Notes: generated by a model from the letters alone, not told the origin. A stretch of 64,000 bases of DNA from Roseovarius pelagicus (GCF_025639885.1 NZ_CP106739.1:62001-126000), one strand, 5' to 3'. Counted from the stretch's first letter, positions 11,226 through 20,910 are shown. Numbers and translations: made by a program.

Positions 11226-11865
11226 TTATTCTGCGGCCCGCCCGAGGGCCAAATCAGGCACTGTACCGGCTTGCTTCAGGCTCCACCCTTTGATGATGGC
11301 ATAAACCGCCGGAATGACGATCAGGGTCAGCAAGGTTGACGACACCATTCCCCCGATCATGGGCACTGCGATGCGCTGCATGATCTCGGACCCGGTGCCA
11401 TGCGCCCAAAGGATCGGCATCAGGCCGGCCATGATTGCGACAACTGTCATCATCTTGGGGCGCACGCGGTCTACTGCACCCACCATGATCGCGGCGTGGA
11501 GCTCGTCGCGGGTCAGGTCCCTGTCGCCCGCGCGGGCACGCGCTTCATTCAACGCCTGATCGAGATAGATCAACATGATCACTCCGGTTTCAGCCGCCAC
11601 CCCGGCCAGCGCGATAAACCCGACGGCCACCGCAACCGACATGTTGAAGCCCATGAACCACATGAGCCAAATGCCACCGACCAGAGCGAAAGGCAGCGAC
11701 AGCATCACGATCAAGGTTTCCGTCAGGCGGCGGAAGTTTAGGTAAAGCAGCAGAAAGATCAGCGCCAGCGTCAGCGGCACAACAGTGGCCAGCCGCTGTT
11801 TCGCGCGTTCATGGTATTCGAACTGACCGCTCCAGCCCAAAGAATAGCCCAGCCTTTCAAAAACT
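11226..11865 (-). pseudogene. cusA: 3'-terminal remnant of a CusA-type RND copper pump gene
   Basis: About 210 residues survive of a protein normally about 1,050 long. They match the C-terminal membrane helices of heavy-metal RND pumps: GWSGQFEYHERAKQRL, the FVALAGVAAETGV-type helix, RPKMMT and GTGSEIMQRIA. No ATG lies at the 5' edge; the open frame simply begins in mid-domain near 11865. A CueR-type promoter lies just upstream at 11878-11908, so the fragment may still be transcribed. It is best explained by a deletion that joined the old cus promoter to the 3' end. Confidence 0.85.
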
Positions 11866-11877
11866 ACACTGGGACCG

Positions 11878-11908
11878 CAAATAGTGCTTCCCGTAGATGG
11901 AAGGTCAA
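11878..11908 (-). promoter_or_regulatory. CueR-type promoter facing the cusA remnant
   Basis: On the minus strand: TTGACC, a 19-base spacer with the dyad TTCCATCTACGGGAAG, then TATTTG. The architecture is the same as at copA. Confidence 0.75.
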
Positions 11909-12000
11909 GTCCAATCGCCTCGCTGTCGCGCCCGAACAGTTCAGAGGAGGTACAGTGCTGATTGTGATGGCCTTAAGCACAGAACATCCCAAGAAACTTC

Positions 12001-12031
12001 TTGAACCTCTAGCAACTGAAGCTCCTATCTT
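12001..12031 (+). promoter_or_regulatory. Zn/Cd/Pb-type MerR promoter
   Basis: TTGAAC at 12001-12006, a 19-base spacer containing CTCTAGCAACTGAAG, then TATCTT at 12026-12031. The CTCTAG-centred operator resembles ZntR/CadR/PbrR sites rather than CueR sites, matching the ATPase it drives. Confidence 0.8.
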
Positions 12032-12061
12032 TGGCTCAACGCTTATTCTCAGAGGTTTCCC

Positions 12062-14413
12062 ATGTCCCACGACGGTCCAGACACGCATCCGCACGGTCAT
12101 CAGGATGATCGCAAAGACACAAAGGCTTGCTGCGGCCAGACGGCCGAAGACACCGCGCAGGTGGCAGCACCTCCACCATCCTCCGGACGCAGTTTTCGCG
12201 TTAACGGGCTGGATTGTGCGGAAGAGGTCGCGATCCTGAACAAGGTCGTCGGGCCGGAAGTCGGCGGCAGCGAGCATCTGGCCTTCGATGTGATCAACGG
12301 GCGCATGACCATCCTCAAAAGCGCCAAACCGCTCAGCGACGATAAGATCATCAAGATCGTCGGGTCGACTGGGATGAGCGCGAAGATGTGGGATGCCGAA
12401 AGCGCCGAAGCGGATCAGGCGGCGCATTTCGCACGTCAACGCCTCTTCACCGGACTCAGCGGCGGCTTCTGGGCCGCGGGGTTCCTTTACCACATCGTCG
12501 AGACGGGGGCGGGCGGCGCGCTGCGGCTCTTCTCCGGTCATGGCGAGACGTCTATGCCTCTGGTCGAGATGGGGCTGTTCATGCTGGCGGTGGTGTTCGG
12601 AGCCTGGCTGGTCGCCCCCAAAGCATGGTCCGCCGCGCGTAGATTGACGCCTGACATGAACCTCCTGATGATCGTTGCCGTAGCCGGTGCGATCGGGCTG
12701 GGCGAGTTTTTCGAGGCGGCGACGGTCGCATTCTTCTTTGCTCTGTCGCTCGCTCTCGAATCCTGGAGCGTGGGGCGTGCGCGCAACGCGGTCTCGGCCC
12801 TGTTGGACCTGGCACCACCCACGGCGCGCGTCATTCGCGCCGACGGATCAGAGACCGATGTTCCTGCGGCTCAGGTTGCGATCGGTGACCGCTTCGTGGT
12901 GCGCGGCGGAGACCGTATCCCGCTCGACGGAGAGGTGACCGAGGGTCGGGGCGATGTTGATCAGGCTCCGATTACCGGGGAAAGCGCACTAGTCGCCAAG
13001 GAAGCCGGAGACGAGGTCTACGCTGGCACAATTAATGGCGACGGCACGTTGACGGTCAGGGCCACGAAGGCCGCGGGCGATACCGTGCTCTCGAAAATCA
13101 TCCGTATGGTAGGCGACGCCCATTCGCGCCGCGCCGAGGTCGAGCAATGGGTCACGAAATTCGCCCGCATCTACACGCCCATCGTGATGGCGCTGGCGAT
13201 TCTAATCGCCGTCGTTCCGCCGCTGCTGTTCGCGGGGGCATGGAATTACTGGTTCTACAATGCGCTGGTTCTTCTGGTAATCGCTTGCCCCTGTGCGCTC
13301 GTGATTTCTACGCCGGTCTCCATCGTCGCTTCGCTCGCGGCCTCGGCACGCAATGGCGTGCTGATCAAGGGCGGTGCCTATGTGGAGGCTCCGTCACGCC
13401 TGACAGCTCTGGCAATGGACAAGACCGGGACGATCACCATGGGAGAACCGGAGGTCGCGGGCCTGCATCCTTTAGGCGGCACGGTCGAACGCGACCTTCT
13501 GAGCGCCGCTGTCGCGTTGGAAGCCCGCTCTTCGCATCCTCTGGCGCGAGCCATCCTGGCGCGCGGCGAACGCGACGGGTTGAAGCAGTCGGCGGCTACC
13601 GACACCAAAACGGTGCCGGGCCGCGGTGTCGAGGGAACCTGGGAGGGTCAGCCCGTCTGGCTCGGCTCGGATCGATTTGCGACCGAGAAGGGGCTTGGCG
13701 AAGCGATCCCCCGCGACCTGCTGGAACGGATCGAAGGGGCTGGCAGCACACTCGTTGCCGTAGGCTCCGCGGACCGCCTGCTGGGCCTGATCGAACTGCG
13801 CGACCGCATCCGCCCGGATGCGAAGGTGGTCGTGGCACGCCTGCATGCCCAGGGCGTGAAAAAGATCATCATGCTGACCGGCGACAATGAACGCACGGCG
13901 CGCGCCGTGGCGGCGGAAGTCGGCATCGATGAGGTTCGCGCAGAACTCCTGCCAGAAGACAAGGTGGCGGCAATCGAAGAACTGGTTGCCAGTTACGATG
14001 TCGTGGCAATGATCGGAGATGGTGTGAATGACGCCCCAGCCATGGCGCGGGCGCATTTCGCCATCGCCATGGGCGCGGTCGGATCGGATGCAGCCATCGA
14101 AACGGCCGATATTGCGCTGATGACAGACGATATTGCCAAAGTGCCGTGGCTGATCGGGCATTCGCGCCGCACCATGAACGTCATCCATCAGAACATCGCA
14201 ATTGCGCTTGCGACGAAGGCGCTGTTCGTCGGGTTGACAGCGTTCGGCATGGCAACAATGTGGGGTGCCATCGCTGCGGATGTCGGCGTTTCGCTACTCG
14301 TAGTCGCCAACGCACTAAGGCTGCTCCGGGCCAAGAAGGATCGGCCGGACGGGTCCGGGGGTGAGCAAGTGGGCGAGAAGATGGCGCAGGGAGCCCTGGC
14401 GCACGGCCATTGA
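12062..14413 (+). CDS. Zn/Cd/Pb-exporting P1B-type ATPase
   Basis: 783 residues. The N-terminus has a His/Asp-rich stretch and a Cys pair (KACCGQ, residues 22-27), then a degenerate HMA-like domain with GLDCAEE. Membrane helices follow, CPC is near residue 409, the phosphorylated Asp of DKTGT near 452, and GDGVNDAP precedes the last helices. DKTGTIT and CPCALV are usual in the ZntA/CadA branch (P1B-2), so Zn2+, Cd2+ and Pb2+ are the inferred cargo. The gene stands alone behind a MerR promoter; the likely regulator is at 22815. Confidence 0.93.
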   Translation: MSHDGPDTHPHGHQDDRKDTKACCGQTAEDTAQVAAPPPSSGRSFRVNGLDCAEEVAILNKVVGPEVGGSEHLAFDVINGRMTILKSAKPLSDDKIIKIVGSTGMSAKMWDAESAEADQAAHFARQRLFTGLSGGFWAAGFLYHIVETGAGGALRLFSGHGETSMPLVEMGLFMLAVVFGAWLVAPKAWSAARRLTPDMNLLMIVAVAGAIGLGEFFEAATVAFFFALSLALESWSVGRARNAVSALLDLAPPTARVIRADGSETDVPAAQVAIGDRFVVRGGDRIPLDGEVTEGRGDVDQAPITGESALVAKEAGDEVYAGTINGDGTLTVRATKAAGDTVLSKIIRMVGDAHSRRAEVEQWVTKFARIYTPIVMALAILIAVVPPLLFAGAWNYWFYNALVLLVIACPCALVISTPVSIVASLAASARNGVLIKGGAYVEAPSRLTALAMDKTGTITMGEPEVAGLHPLGGTVERDLLSAAVALEARSSHPLARAILARGERDGLKQSAATDTKTVPGRGVEGTWEGQPVWLGSDRFATEKGLGEAIPRDLLERIEGAGSTLVAVGSADRLLGLIELRDRIRPDAKVVVARLHAQGVKKIIMLTGDNERTARAVAAEVGIDEVRAELLPEDKVAAIEELVASYDVVAMIGDGVNDAPAMARAHFAIAMGAVGSDAAIETADIALMTDDIAKVPWLIGHSRRTMNVIHQNIAIALATKALFVGLTAFGMATMWGAIAADVGVSLLVVANALRLLRAKKDRPDGSGGEQVGEKMAQGALAHGH

Positions 14414-14471
14414 TTGATCAGACATACCGATACCGATATGAGTGGACAGGTAAAAAGATCGAGCAGACGAC

Positions 14472-14975
14472 ATGATGAAAACGACACGACGAACGGCACT
14501 CTTGGGCGGACTTGCACTTGGCCTTGCAGGGTGCGCCAGCAAATTCCGAACCTACGATGGGCCCGAGGTCACCCGGTTGCAGATGTTCAAAGGTGACCGG
14601 AACCTGTTCCTGTTCAACAATACTTCGGTCCTGAAAGCCTACAGGATAGACCTCGGTTTCGCGCCCGAGGGGCCCAAGCAGTTCGAGGGTGACGGGAAAA
14701 CGCCCGAAGGGGCTTATACCGTCGACCGACGCAATCCCGACAGTCTGTTCCATCTCTCCATCGGAATCTCCTATCCGAACGAGGCCGATATCGCCTTCGC
14801 CGCTGCACAGGGCCGTGAGCCAGGCGGCGACATTTTCATCCATGGCGGGCCACGACCCGGGATCGACGCGATCAAGCCAGACTGGACGGCGGGTTGCATC
14901 GCGGTGTCGGACCGCGAAATTGAGGATATCTACGCGATGGTGCGGGACGGGACGCCGATCGACATATTCGCCTAG
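14472..14975 (+). CDS. L,D-transpeptidase (YkuD) lipoprotein
   Basis: 167 residues. The Tat/lipoprotein-like start TTRRTALLGGLALGLAGC places the lipidated Cys near residue 21. A YkuD catalytic domain follows with IHGG near residue 131 and the active-site Cys in TAGCIAVSDREIEDIY near 144. It should form or exchange 3-3 cross-links in peptidoglycan from the periplasmic face. It is the first of three L,D-transpeptidases in this window; the others (26711, 59211) belong to a different subgroup. Confidence 0.9.
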   Translation: MMKTTRRTALLGGLALGLAGCASKFRTYDGPEVTRLQMFKGDRNLFLFNNTSVLKAYRIDLGFAPEGPKQFEGDGKTPEGAYTVDRRNPDSLFHLSIGISYPNEADIAFAAAQGREPGGDIFIHGGPRPGIDAIKPDWTAGCIAVSDREIEDIYAMVRDGTPIDIFA

Positions 14976-15000
14976 CGCCTATCCGGCCTTGGACGGCGGT

Positions 15001-15165
15001 TCATAGAACCCGTGCAAGAACGATCGAGGCGAACAACGCCAGGAGTCCGAATGCGATCGCGGAACTTGCCGCGTACTGGGCGATGTCCAGCCTGTTGCCG
15101 CCACGCTTCTTGGCGAGATATCCGCCCCATGCGGCGCCGACCAATGCTCCGAAGATCACGATCAT
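15001..15165 (-). CDS. Small membrane protein
   Basis: 54 residues from the ATG at 15165, which overlaps the Lnt stop (ATGA). There are two hydrophobic helices (about 2-16 and 30-52) separated by a Lys/Arg-rich loop. It is the last gene of the long leftward operon. I do not recognise a family. An upstream in-frame start exists but lies inside the Lnt gene. Confidence 0.65.
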   Translation of the reverse strand: MIVIFGALVGAAWGGYLAKKRGGNRLDIAQYAASSAIAFGLLALFASIVLARVL

Positions 15166-16658
15166 GGTGCCTTTTCCTTTCCAATAGTCAACCCAATGGC
15201 TCCCGCGATGCACGCTGCCAAAACGAGCAGGAACATCATCTGCCCGTATTTCGCGAATGGCGTGGCCGGGAGCGCAGCTGGCAAACGGGCGTCCAGCACG
15301 CCGGTCTCATCCAGCCCGAGGCGGGCGACGATCCGGCCGTACCCATCGATAACTGCTGAAATGCCCGTGTTGGCCGCGCGAACCATCGGCAGCCCCTCTT
15401 CGACCGCGCGCATCCTGGCAGAGGCCAGATGTTGCCGGGGACCGAGAGACGCACCGAACCAAGCGTCATTGGTGGCGTTGAATATCCAGTCCGGGCGCGA
15501 AGCGGCGTCTACGACACGTCCTGGAAAAATGGCCTCGTAGCAGATCGAAAGGCCGACCGGAGGCAAACCGGCAAGTTCAGAGGTTTGAGGGCCGGGACCG
15601 GGAGTGAAGTCCCCAAGCCCTGCTGTCAGTCGCTGGAGCGGAAGAAAACTCCGCAAGGGAACGTATTCCCCGAACGGCACGAGATGATGCTTGGCGTATC
15701 TCGTGACGATCCGTCCGGTCTGATCGACCGCGAGGATCGAATTTCTGTAGCGTATGTCAGTGCCATCCGACTCGCGCGTCTGTGCCCCGATGAGAAGAAC
15801 GCGGCCCTCAGGCAGACGTTCGGCAATTCGACCCAACATTCCAGGATCCTCGTCGAGATAGCCGGGAAATGCGCTTTCGGGCCAGAGAAGGACGTCGAAC
15901 CTGCCAGACTGCGCGGACAGATCCAGATAGCGGGATATGTTCCGGTCGCGGAACGCGGGGTTCCATTTCTCTGTCTGAGGAATGTTTCCCTGAACGATCC
16001 TGACGGTTGTGTCTGTTGGCGGTGTGGTGGCCATAAGGCGAACCGTGCCCAGGGTTCCGGCACCCGCCACCACCGACATGAAAACAAATGCGGCGAACGC
16101 ATTTTGGCGACGATTCCGCATGAGGAGCGTTACGGGCAGGACCGACAACAGAACTGTGAGGAGGCCAAGTCCGTAGCTGCCAACCCATGCGGCCATTTGG
16201 CGTGGAATATCGTAGTCGGCCCACGTGTAGGCAATCAGGTTCCAGGGAAAGCCTGTCAGCATGGTGCCGCGCAGCCATTCCGAAACCGACCAGCAGATCG
16301 CGAAGATCAATGCGCCGGAGACACCTTTCGTCCTGCTCCATGCGAACGCTGCCATTGCCGCCGCCGGAAACAGCGCAAGGCCGGCGGCCAGTCCAGCCAC
16401 CGCAGGAACGGCCATCCAGCCGAACCGCTCCGCGTCGACAAAAAAGCTCTCCGCGATCCAGGACAATCCGAACAGGAAGAAGCCAACGCCGAACGCCCAT
16501 CCGGCAAGTCCGGCCCGCATGCGGCTCTCTCCGACCGTGAGGAGATACAGCGCGCCAAACGCGACGGGCAAAAGCACCGGCATCGAGAATGGTGGCAGAG
16601 CGAGAACCGCCAAAGCGCCGAGGCCGAATGCACAGAATGTGAGGATGATACCTGACAT
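15162..16658 (-). CDS. lnt: Apolipoprotein N-acyltransferase
   Basis: 498 residues. Six to eight N-terminal membrane helices are followed by a carbon-nitrogen hydrolase domain holding the Glu-Lys-Cys triad: WPESAFPGY, HHLVPFGEYVPL and LSICYEAIFP. It adds the third acyl chain to lipoproteins at the inner membrane. ATG 16658 was chosen for its typical N-terminus; a GTG at 16697 is possible. It lies 45 bases downstream of lspA. As an extra copy in a metal island it is unusual, since Lnt is normally a core chromosomal gene. Confidence 0.93.
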   Translation of the reverse strand: MSGIILTFCAFGLGALAVLALPPFSMPVLLPVAFGALYLLTVGESRMRAGLAGWAFGVGFFLFGLSWIAESFFVDAERFGWMAVPAVAGLAAGLALFPAAAMAAFAWSRTKGVSGALIFAICWSVSEWLRGTMLTGFPWNLIAYTWADYDIPRQMAAWVGSYGLGLLTVLLSVLPVTLLMRNRRQNAFAAFVFMSVVAGAGTLGTVRLMATTPPTDTTVRIVQGNIPQTEKWNPAFRDRNISRYLDLSAQSGRFDVLLWPESAFPGYLDEDPGMLGRIAERLPEGRVLLIGAQTRESDGTDIRYRNSILAVDQTGRIVTRYAKHHLVPFGEYVPLRSFLPLQRLTAGLGDFTPGPGPQTSELAGLPPVGLSICYEAIFPGRVVDAASRPDWIFNATNDAWFGASLGPRQHLASARMRAVEEGLPMVRAANTGISAVIDGYGRIVARLGLDETGVLDARLPAALPATPFAKYGQMMFLLVLAACIAGAIGLTIGKEKAP

Positions 16659-16703
16659 TCCGGAAATGCGGAGAACAGTGATGCCGATTGAAATCACCGA
16701 GAT

Positions 16704-17180
16704 CTATCTTGAGGTTTCGGACGCAGCGACCTTTTCGCGCCCCGAGAAGATCAGCAAAATCCCCACGCCGCAGACCACGAAGACATCCGCGAGGTTGAAC
16801 GCTGGCCAATGCGCCGTTCCGAGATAGAAATCCAGAAAATCGGTCACCCCTTCAAAGCGAAGACGATCGACGATATTCCCAAGAGCGCCGCCGATCACCA
16901 TGCCGTAGGCAACCGCCTCGGCTGCCTGCGTTGCCCGGATCAGTGAAACGACGAGGAACAGAACGACGGCGGTGGCGACCAATGCAAGGACCCACCACGG
17001 CACATTTTGAAAGAACCCAAAGGTCACGCCGTAGTTGCGGTGGAAGATCAGGTTGAAGCCGGGGAATACAGCGACGCCGGTGGCGAGCGCTTCTGCGTTC
17101 GCAAGCACAAACGCCTTCGATGCCTGATCGGCGGCGAGCGCCGCGACAGCTGTACAAATGCCGATGGAACGAGTTGCCAT
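16704..17180 (-). CDS. lspA: Lipoprotein signal peptidase II
   Basis: 158 residues, four membrane helices. Family motifs are present: DQASK near residue 18, NYGVTFGFF near 50, GGALGNIVDR near 100 and FNLADV near 128, including both catalytic Asp residues. In lead- and cadmium-resistance operons (PbrC in Cupriavidus) this enzyme is a regular passenger, which supports the Zn/Pb/Cd reading of this operon. Three bases separate it from the ZIP gene. Confidence 0.95.
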   Translation of the reverse strand: MATRSIGICTAVAALAADQASKAFVLANAEALATGVAVFPGFNLIFHRNYGVTFGFFQNVPWWVLALVATAVVLFLVVSLIRATQAAEAVAYGMVIGGALGNIVDRLRFEGVTDFLDFYLGTAHWPAFNLADVFVVCGVGILLIFSGREKVAASETSR

Positions 17181-17183
17181 GGA

Positions 17184-17975
17184 TCACCCCAACCAGACAT
17201 CGAGGAACAGCATGACGACGAGCCCGATCGCGAGCCCGGTCGTCGCCTGCTTCTGGTGGCCGCTGCGATGGGTTTCCGGGATGATCTCGTGGCTGATGAC
17301 GTAAAGCATCGCACCCGCCGCAAAAGCCAGACCCCAGGGCAGGAGAGGCTGCGCTACGACCATCACCGCGGCACCGAGAAACCCTGTGACGGGTTCGACC
17401 AGACCGGTCAGTGCCGCAATGCCAAAGGCGCGGCCTGCCGAGTATCGCTCGCCCAGTAGGGCGACTGCAACAGCCAGCCCTTCAGGCGCATTCTGCAATC
17501 CGATCCCGAGAGCGACGGGAAATCCGCCTGTAAAACCATCAGCTCCGAACGCAACGCCGACGGCCAAGCCCTCCGGCGCATTGTGGATCGTGATGGCGAT
17601 GATGAAGAGCCAGACACGGCGCAGCGAGACCGCCTCTGGGCCTTCGCGCCCGCTGCTGAAATGCTCATGCGGGATCATTTCGTTCATCATGGCGACCGCG
17701 CCCATGCCCATCAGGATCGCAGCACAGACGATCAGCGCCGGTATCGCGCCATCCCCGTATCGGCCCTCCGCTGCGTCGAGTGCCGGTATGATGAGAGAAA
17801 AGAAAGACGCGGCAAGCATGACCCCGGCGGCAAAGCCGAGCGAAATATCGCGCCATTTGCGTGACGGGGTCTTGCCGAGAAGCACGGGCGTCGCCCCGAC
17901 GGCGGTCATGAGACCGGCGGCCAGGCTGCCTAGAAAGCCCAGTGCGACTGGTGAGAGTGTTGTGATTTGCTCCAC
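17184..17975 (-). CDS. ZIP-family metal transporter
   Basis: 263 residues, eight predicted helices. The metal-binding helices carry HNAPEG near residue 130 and QNAPEGL near 161, as in ZupT/GufA-type ZIP proteins. ZIP proteins usually move Zn2+ or Fe2+ into the cytoplasm, so its place among export and stress genes is notable. It starts one base after the DUF411 stop and is certainly co-transcribed. Confidence 0.93.
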   Translation of the reverse strand: MEQITTLSPVALGFLGSLAAGLMTAVGATPVLLGKTPSRKWRDISLGFAAGVMLAASFFSLIIPALDAAEGRYGDGAIPALIVCAAILMGMGAVAMMNEMIPHEHFSSGREGPEAVSLRRVWLFIIAITIHNAPEGLAVGVAFGADGFTGGFPVALGIGLQNAPEGLAVAVALLGERYSAGRAFGIAALTGLVEPVTGFLGAAVMVVAQPLLPWGLAFAAGAMLYVISHEIIPETHRSGHQKQATTGLAIGLVVMLFLDVWLG

Positions 17976-17976
17976 T

Positions 17977-18429
17977 TTAACTCGCCGGATAGGACGAAAA
18001 AATCTCAGTGGAGCCGTCGGATTTCACCAGAAAGACATCGTAGGCTTCGGCATCGTCGCCGAAATCCATGCCGGGCGAGCCGATGGGCATGCCGGGCACG
18101 GCCAGGCCTATGGCATCGGGACGTTCTTCAAGCAGTCGAGTAATATCGGCTGGCGGAACGTGACCCTCGATGGTGTAGCCTTCGACGGTCGCCGTGTGAC
18201 AGGAGAACATATCGACGGGAATACCGCGATCCATTTTCAGACGGATCAACGCCCCGCCCATATTCTCACCTTCAGGAGCGAACCCGGCATCGGACAGCTT
18301 TTCCATCCAGGCAAGGCAACAACCGCAGCTGCGCGTCTTTCCGACGTGGATAGCGGTCTGGGCGGTTACTGCCGTCGCGGCAGCAATCATGAGGGTCGCA
18401 GCGGCCAAGGTTTGAAACCTGTTTTTCAT
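17977..18429 (-). CDS. DUF411 periplasmic metal-binding protein
   Basis: 150 residues. A signal peptide (to about residue 23) is followed by a DUF411 domain with the motif SCGCCLAWMEKL and a second Cys in DMFSCHTATV. DUF411 proteins are repeatedly found in copper clusters and have been proposed to bind copper. The ATG at 18429 is preceded by AAAGGA, so it is preferred over an earlier start that overlaps the upstream gene. Confidence 0.92.
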   Translation of the reverse strand: MKNRFQTLAAATLMIAAATAVTAQTAIHVGKTRSCGCCLAWMEKLSDAGFAPEGENMGGALIRLKMDRGIPVDMFSCHTATVEGYTIEGHVPPADITRLLEERPDAIGLAVPGMPIGSPGMDFGDDAEAYDVFLVKSDGSTEIFSSYPAS

Positions 18430-18449
18430 CGGAATTCCTTTCAAATCAG

Positions 18450-19799
18450 TCATGTGTCTTCGCGAAGAAAGGTCGCGAACCGTGTGCGCGTCTCTTCAAG
18501 GATTTCAGTGGCATCCGCAGTGTCGAAATTTTCCGCAGAGGCGAGCAATTCCTCCCCGAGCGGATCGATAGGTCGGCCGTCCACGCGCACTTCGTAGTGA
18601 AGGTTCGGAGCTGTCGCCGTGCCTGTCTCACCGACCTGGCCAATCGTTTCGCCCGCGACCACGCGGTTTCCGACGGCCAGACCCTCCGGCACAGCGCTGA
18701 GGTGCGCATAGCGGGTCATTGTGTCTGACCCGTGCGCGATCTCGACCACCCGGCCATACCCGCTCCGCCATCCGATGAAGGAGACCCGTCCGGGTGCGGT
18801 CGCTGCAATCGGTATCCCCGCAGCGGCGGCATAATCGACACCTGTGTGCATCCGCATATTGCCGTAGATCGGATGCTTGCGCTGCCCGAAGACCGACGAC
18901 AGTCGTGCGCCTTCCACCGGCGGCGCGACCGTCCGCAGGATTTCACCATTCAAATAGACCGTTGCCCGCCCGCTGTCTTCGGCTGACCAGAGGATTTCGA
19001 AGCGGTCGTCGGCCAGATCGAGGGCCGCATAGGAGATTGACGGTTGACCGACCTCTGAACCATCGCGAAGGACGGTCTGACCCCAAAGGATATTCAGGGT
19101 CTCTCCGCCTTGAATATCCCTGCGAAAGTCGACCGTTTCCCCGAGGATTTGTGCGAGATCGACGGCAAAACGGGCCGGGACGCCTGCTCGATCCAGCGAA
19201 GCGTAGATCGACCCGTTTACCAGCAGCTGGCTCGCACGCTCGACTGTCAACGCGCTCGGCGTTACCGCCCGACTCGCAATGGTGTCGTCCAGGGTGACTT
19301 CGATCCGCACACCGTCATCGACAGCCAACGTCACAACGGATGGCGTGCCGTCCGGGCGAAAGTCGACGCTGAGACGATGGCCCGGTCGAAGGCGGCGCAG
19401 GTCGTACTCAACCGTCAGTGCCAGTGCGACTTCGGTCCGTGTTTGCGCATCCATGTCCGCGAGAGAGAGAAGCACGTCCAATGTGTCACCCGCCTCGACC
19501 GTCGCCTCCCAAGGCGGCGTGGCGAGGGCCTGAACAAGCGCCATCAGATTATCTGGCTCGGCCCGTTCGAGTGCGGGAAACTCAGGCGGCTGAAAAGCGG
19601 CAGGAAGAATATTCGGCATCGTATCGCCGGATGTGTTGACGCCTGGTCCATCGAGAGGTTCGGGTGGACTGTCCAAGGCCACCGGAGCCTCGGAAAAGAT
19701 GTTCTCGGGCGGCGCCTCCAGGATCAAAGCCCGGCTCGCTATTGTGCTGACCGCTGCCGCGGCCATTGTCGTTCCCAGAACGATATGTCTCAGTTTCAA
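18450..19799 (-). CDS. M23-family peptidoglycan endopeptidase
   Basis: 449 residues with an N-terminal signal anchor. The middle has LysM-like or regulatory segments. The C-terminal LytM domain (about 300-400) carries HTGVDYAAA and the metal ligand pair in NLHYEVRVDG, with DTMTRYAHLS between. It hydrolyses peptide cross-links in the wall. Its start overlaps the SCO stop by four bases. With the nearby L,D-transpeptidases it points to metal-responsive wall remodelling. Confidence 0.9.
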   Translation of the reverse strand: MKLRHIVLGTTMAAAAVSTIASRALILEAPPENIFSEAPVALDSPPEPLDGPGVNTSGDTMPNILPAAFQPPEFPALERAEPDNLMALVQALATPPWEATVEAGDTLDVLLSLADMDAQTRTEVALALTVEYDLRRLRPGHRLSVDFRPDGTPSVVTLAVDDGVRIEVTLDDTIASRAVTPSALTVERASQLLVNGSIYASLDRAGVPARFAVDLAQILGETVDFRRDIQGGETLNILWGQTVLRDGSEVGQPSISYAALDLADDRFEILWSAEDSGRATVYLNGEILRTVAPPVEGARLSSVFGQRKHPIYGNMRMHTGVDYAAAAGIPIAATAPGRVSFIGWRSGYGRVVEIAHGSDTMTRYAHLSAVPEGLAVGNRVVAGETIGQVGETGTATAPNLHYEVRVDGRPIDPLGEELLASAENFDTADATEILEETRTRFATFLREDT

Positions 19800-20422
19800 G
19801 ATTCTGCCCCCTCGGTTCTGTCCTGCATCGCGCGCCTTATCTTCGGCACGGCGAATTCACGTGGTTCGTGATAGTCGATGGTGGTGACGAAGCGGCCTGT
19901 CGCATCGAACAGGAAAACACCCGCCGTGTGGTTCATCGTATATTCGCCGTTTTCGCCCTCAACCTTCTCATAGGTGGCATGGAAACCGTCGGCGATGGCG
20001 GCGATCTGGTTGGGCGGACCCGTCCATCCCTGAATCTGCGGATGGAAATACGAGACATACTCGGCCATGGTCTCGACCGTGTCGCGGTCCGGGTCCACGG
20101 TGATAAAAATTGTGTTCAGGTTTCCGGCGTCCGGCCCAAGCTCGTCGAGCCAGCCGGAAATGTCCGAGAGGGTCGTCGGGCAGACGTCGGGGCAATAGGT
20201 GAAGCCGAAGAAGACCAGACTCGGCTCGCCGATGAGGGTTTCCGGGCCGACATCCCGACCATCCTGATCCGTCAGGCTGAAATCCATCAAGGATAGCGGC
20301 ATGGGCCTCTTGCCCGGAGCAGGATCAGCTCCAGGCCCATCGACCTGCCACCAGCCGACGAATAGGGCGGCAAAGACTGCCGCCGCGCCGATCGCTGCGA
20401 TTTTGGCCACCCTTAACATCAT
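19796..20422 (-). CDS. SCO family copper/thiol protein
   Basis: 208 residues with one N-terminal membrane helix. The thioredoxin-like domain carries the copper site CPDVCP near residue 78 and the distal His in NHTAG near residue 168. SCO proteins deliver copper to the CuA site of cytochrome oxidase or act as thiol reductases. It lies five bases after the PCuAC gene, the known functional partner. A second SCO gene begins the same operon at 22637. Confidence 0.95.
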   Translation of the reverse strand: MMLRVAKIAAIGAAAVFAALFVGWWQVDGPGADPAPGKRPMPLSLMDFSLTDQDGRDVGPETLIGEPSLVFFGFTYCPDVCPTTLSDISGWLDELGPDAGNLNTIFITVDPDRDTVETMAEYVSYFHPQIQGWTGPPNQIAAIADGFHATYEKVEGENGEYTMNHTAGVFLFDATGRFVTTIDYHEPREFAVPKIRRAMQDRTEGAES

Positions 20423-20427
20423 TCGGA

Positions 20428-20910
20428 TCAGCCTTCGGGGCCGCGTGCGCCGATGCCGACGATCGGAACAGTGATTTCAAGCTCTGTCCCGTCAGAAAAG
20501 AGCAGGGTCAGCGAAAAAGTCTCCCCCTCGACGAGCGGAGATTGCAGTTGCATCAGCATGGCGTGATATCCGCCAGGTTCGAGGGCGATCATGCCCCCGG
20601 CCGGGATCATGATATCGTTGGCCGGAGCCATGCTGCTGACGCCGTCAGAATTGGTTCTGGTTTCGTGGATCGAGGCCATCCCGGAGATCTCCGCGCGAAG
20701 ACCGATGAGGGAGATCGGGTCGCTGCCCTCGTTCCGAACGGTCAGATAGGCCCCGCCGGGCCGCGACGTTCTAAGGCTCGCGCGCGCCCAGGGGCTCTCA
20801 ACCACAATCGATGCGTTGTCTGACAACTGTTGCGCTGAGGATGCGATTGGCAAGCCCATCATAAGAGCGACAGACAGGCTCTGGATTGCCTTTGCGAAGG
20901 TTTCGAACAC
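20428..20910 (-). CDS. PCu(A)C copper chaperone
   Basis: 160 residues from a GTG at 20910, chosen because AGGAG lies seven bases upstream and it supplies a full signal peptide. The PCuAC domain shows the His/Met ligand set: MASIHETR near residue 94, MAPANDIMIPAGG, and HAMLMQL near 130. It binds Cu(I) in the periplasm and works with SCO. A longer frame in the same phase runs back into the DsbA gene and is not credible. Confidence 0.9.
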   Translation of the reverse strand: MFETFAKAIQSLSVALMMGLPIASSAQQLSDNASIVVESPWARASLRTSRPGGAYLTVRNEGSDPISLIGLRAEISGMASIHETRTNSDGVSSMAPANDIMIPAGGMIALEPGGYHAMLMQLQSPLVEGETFSLTLLFSDGTELEITVPIVGIGARGPEG

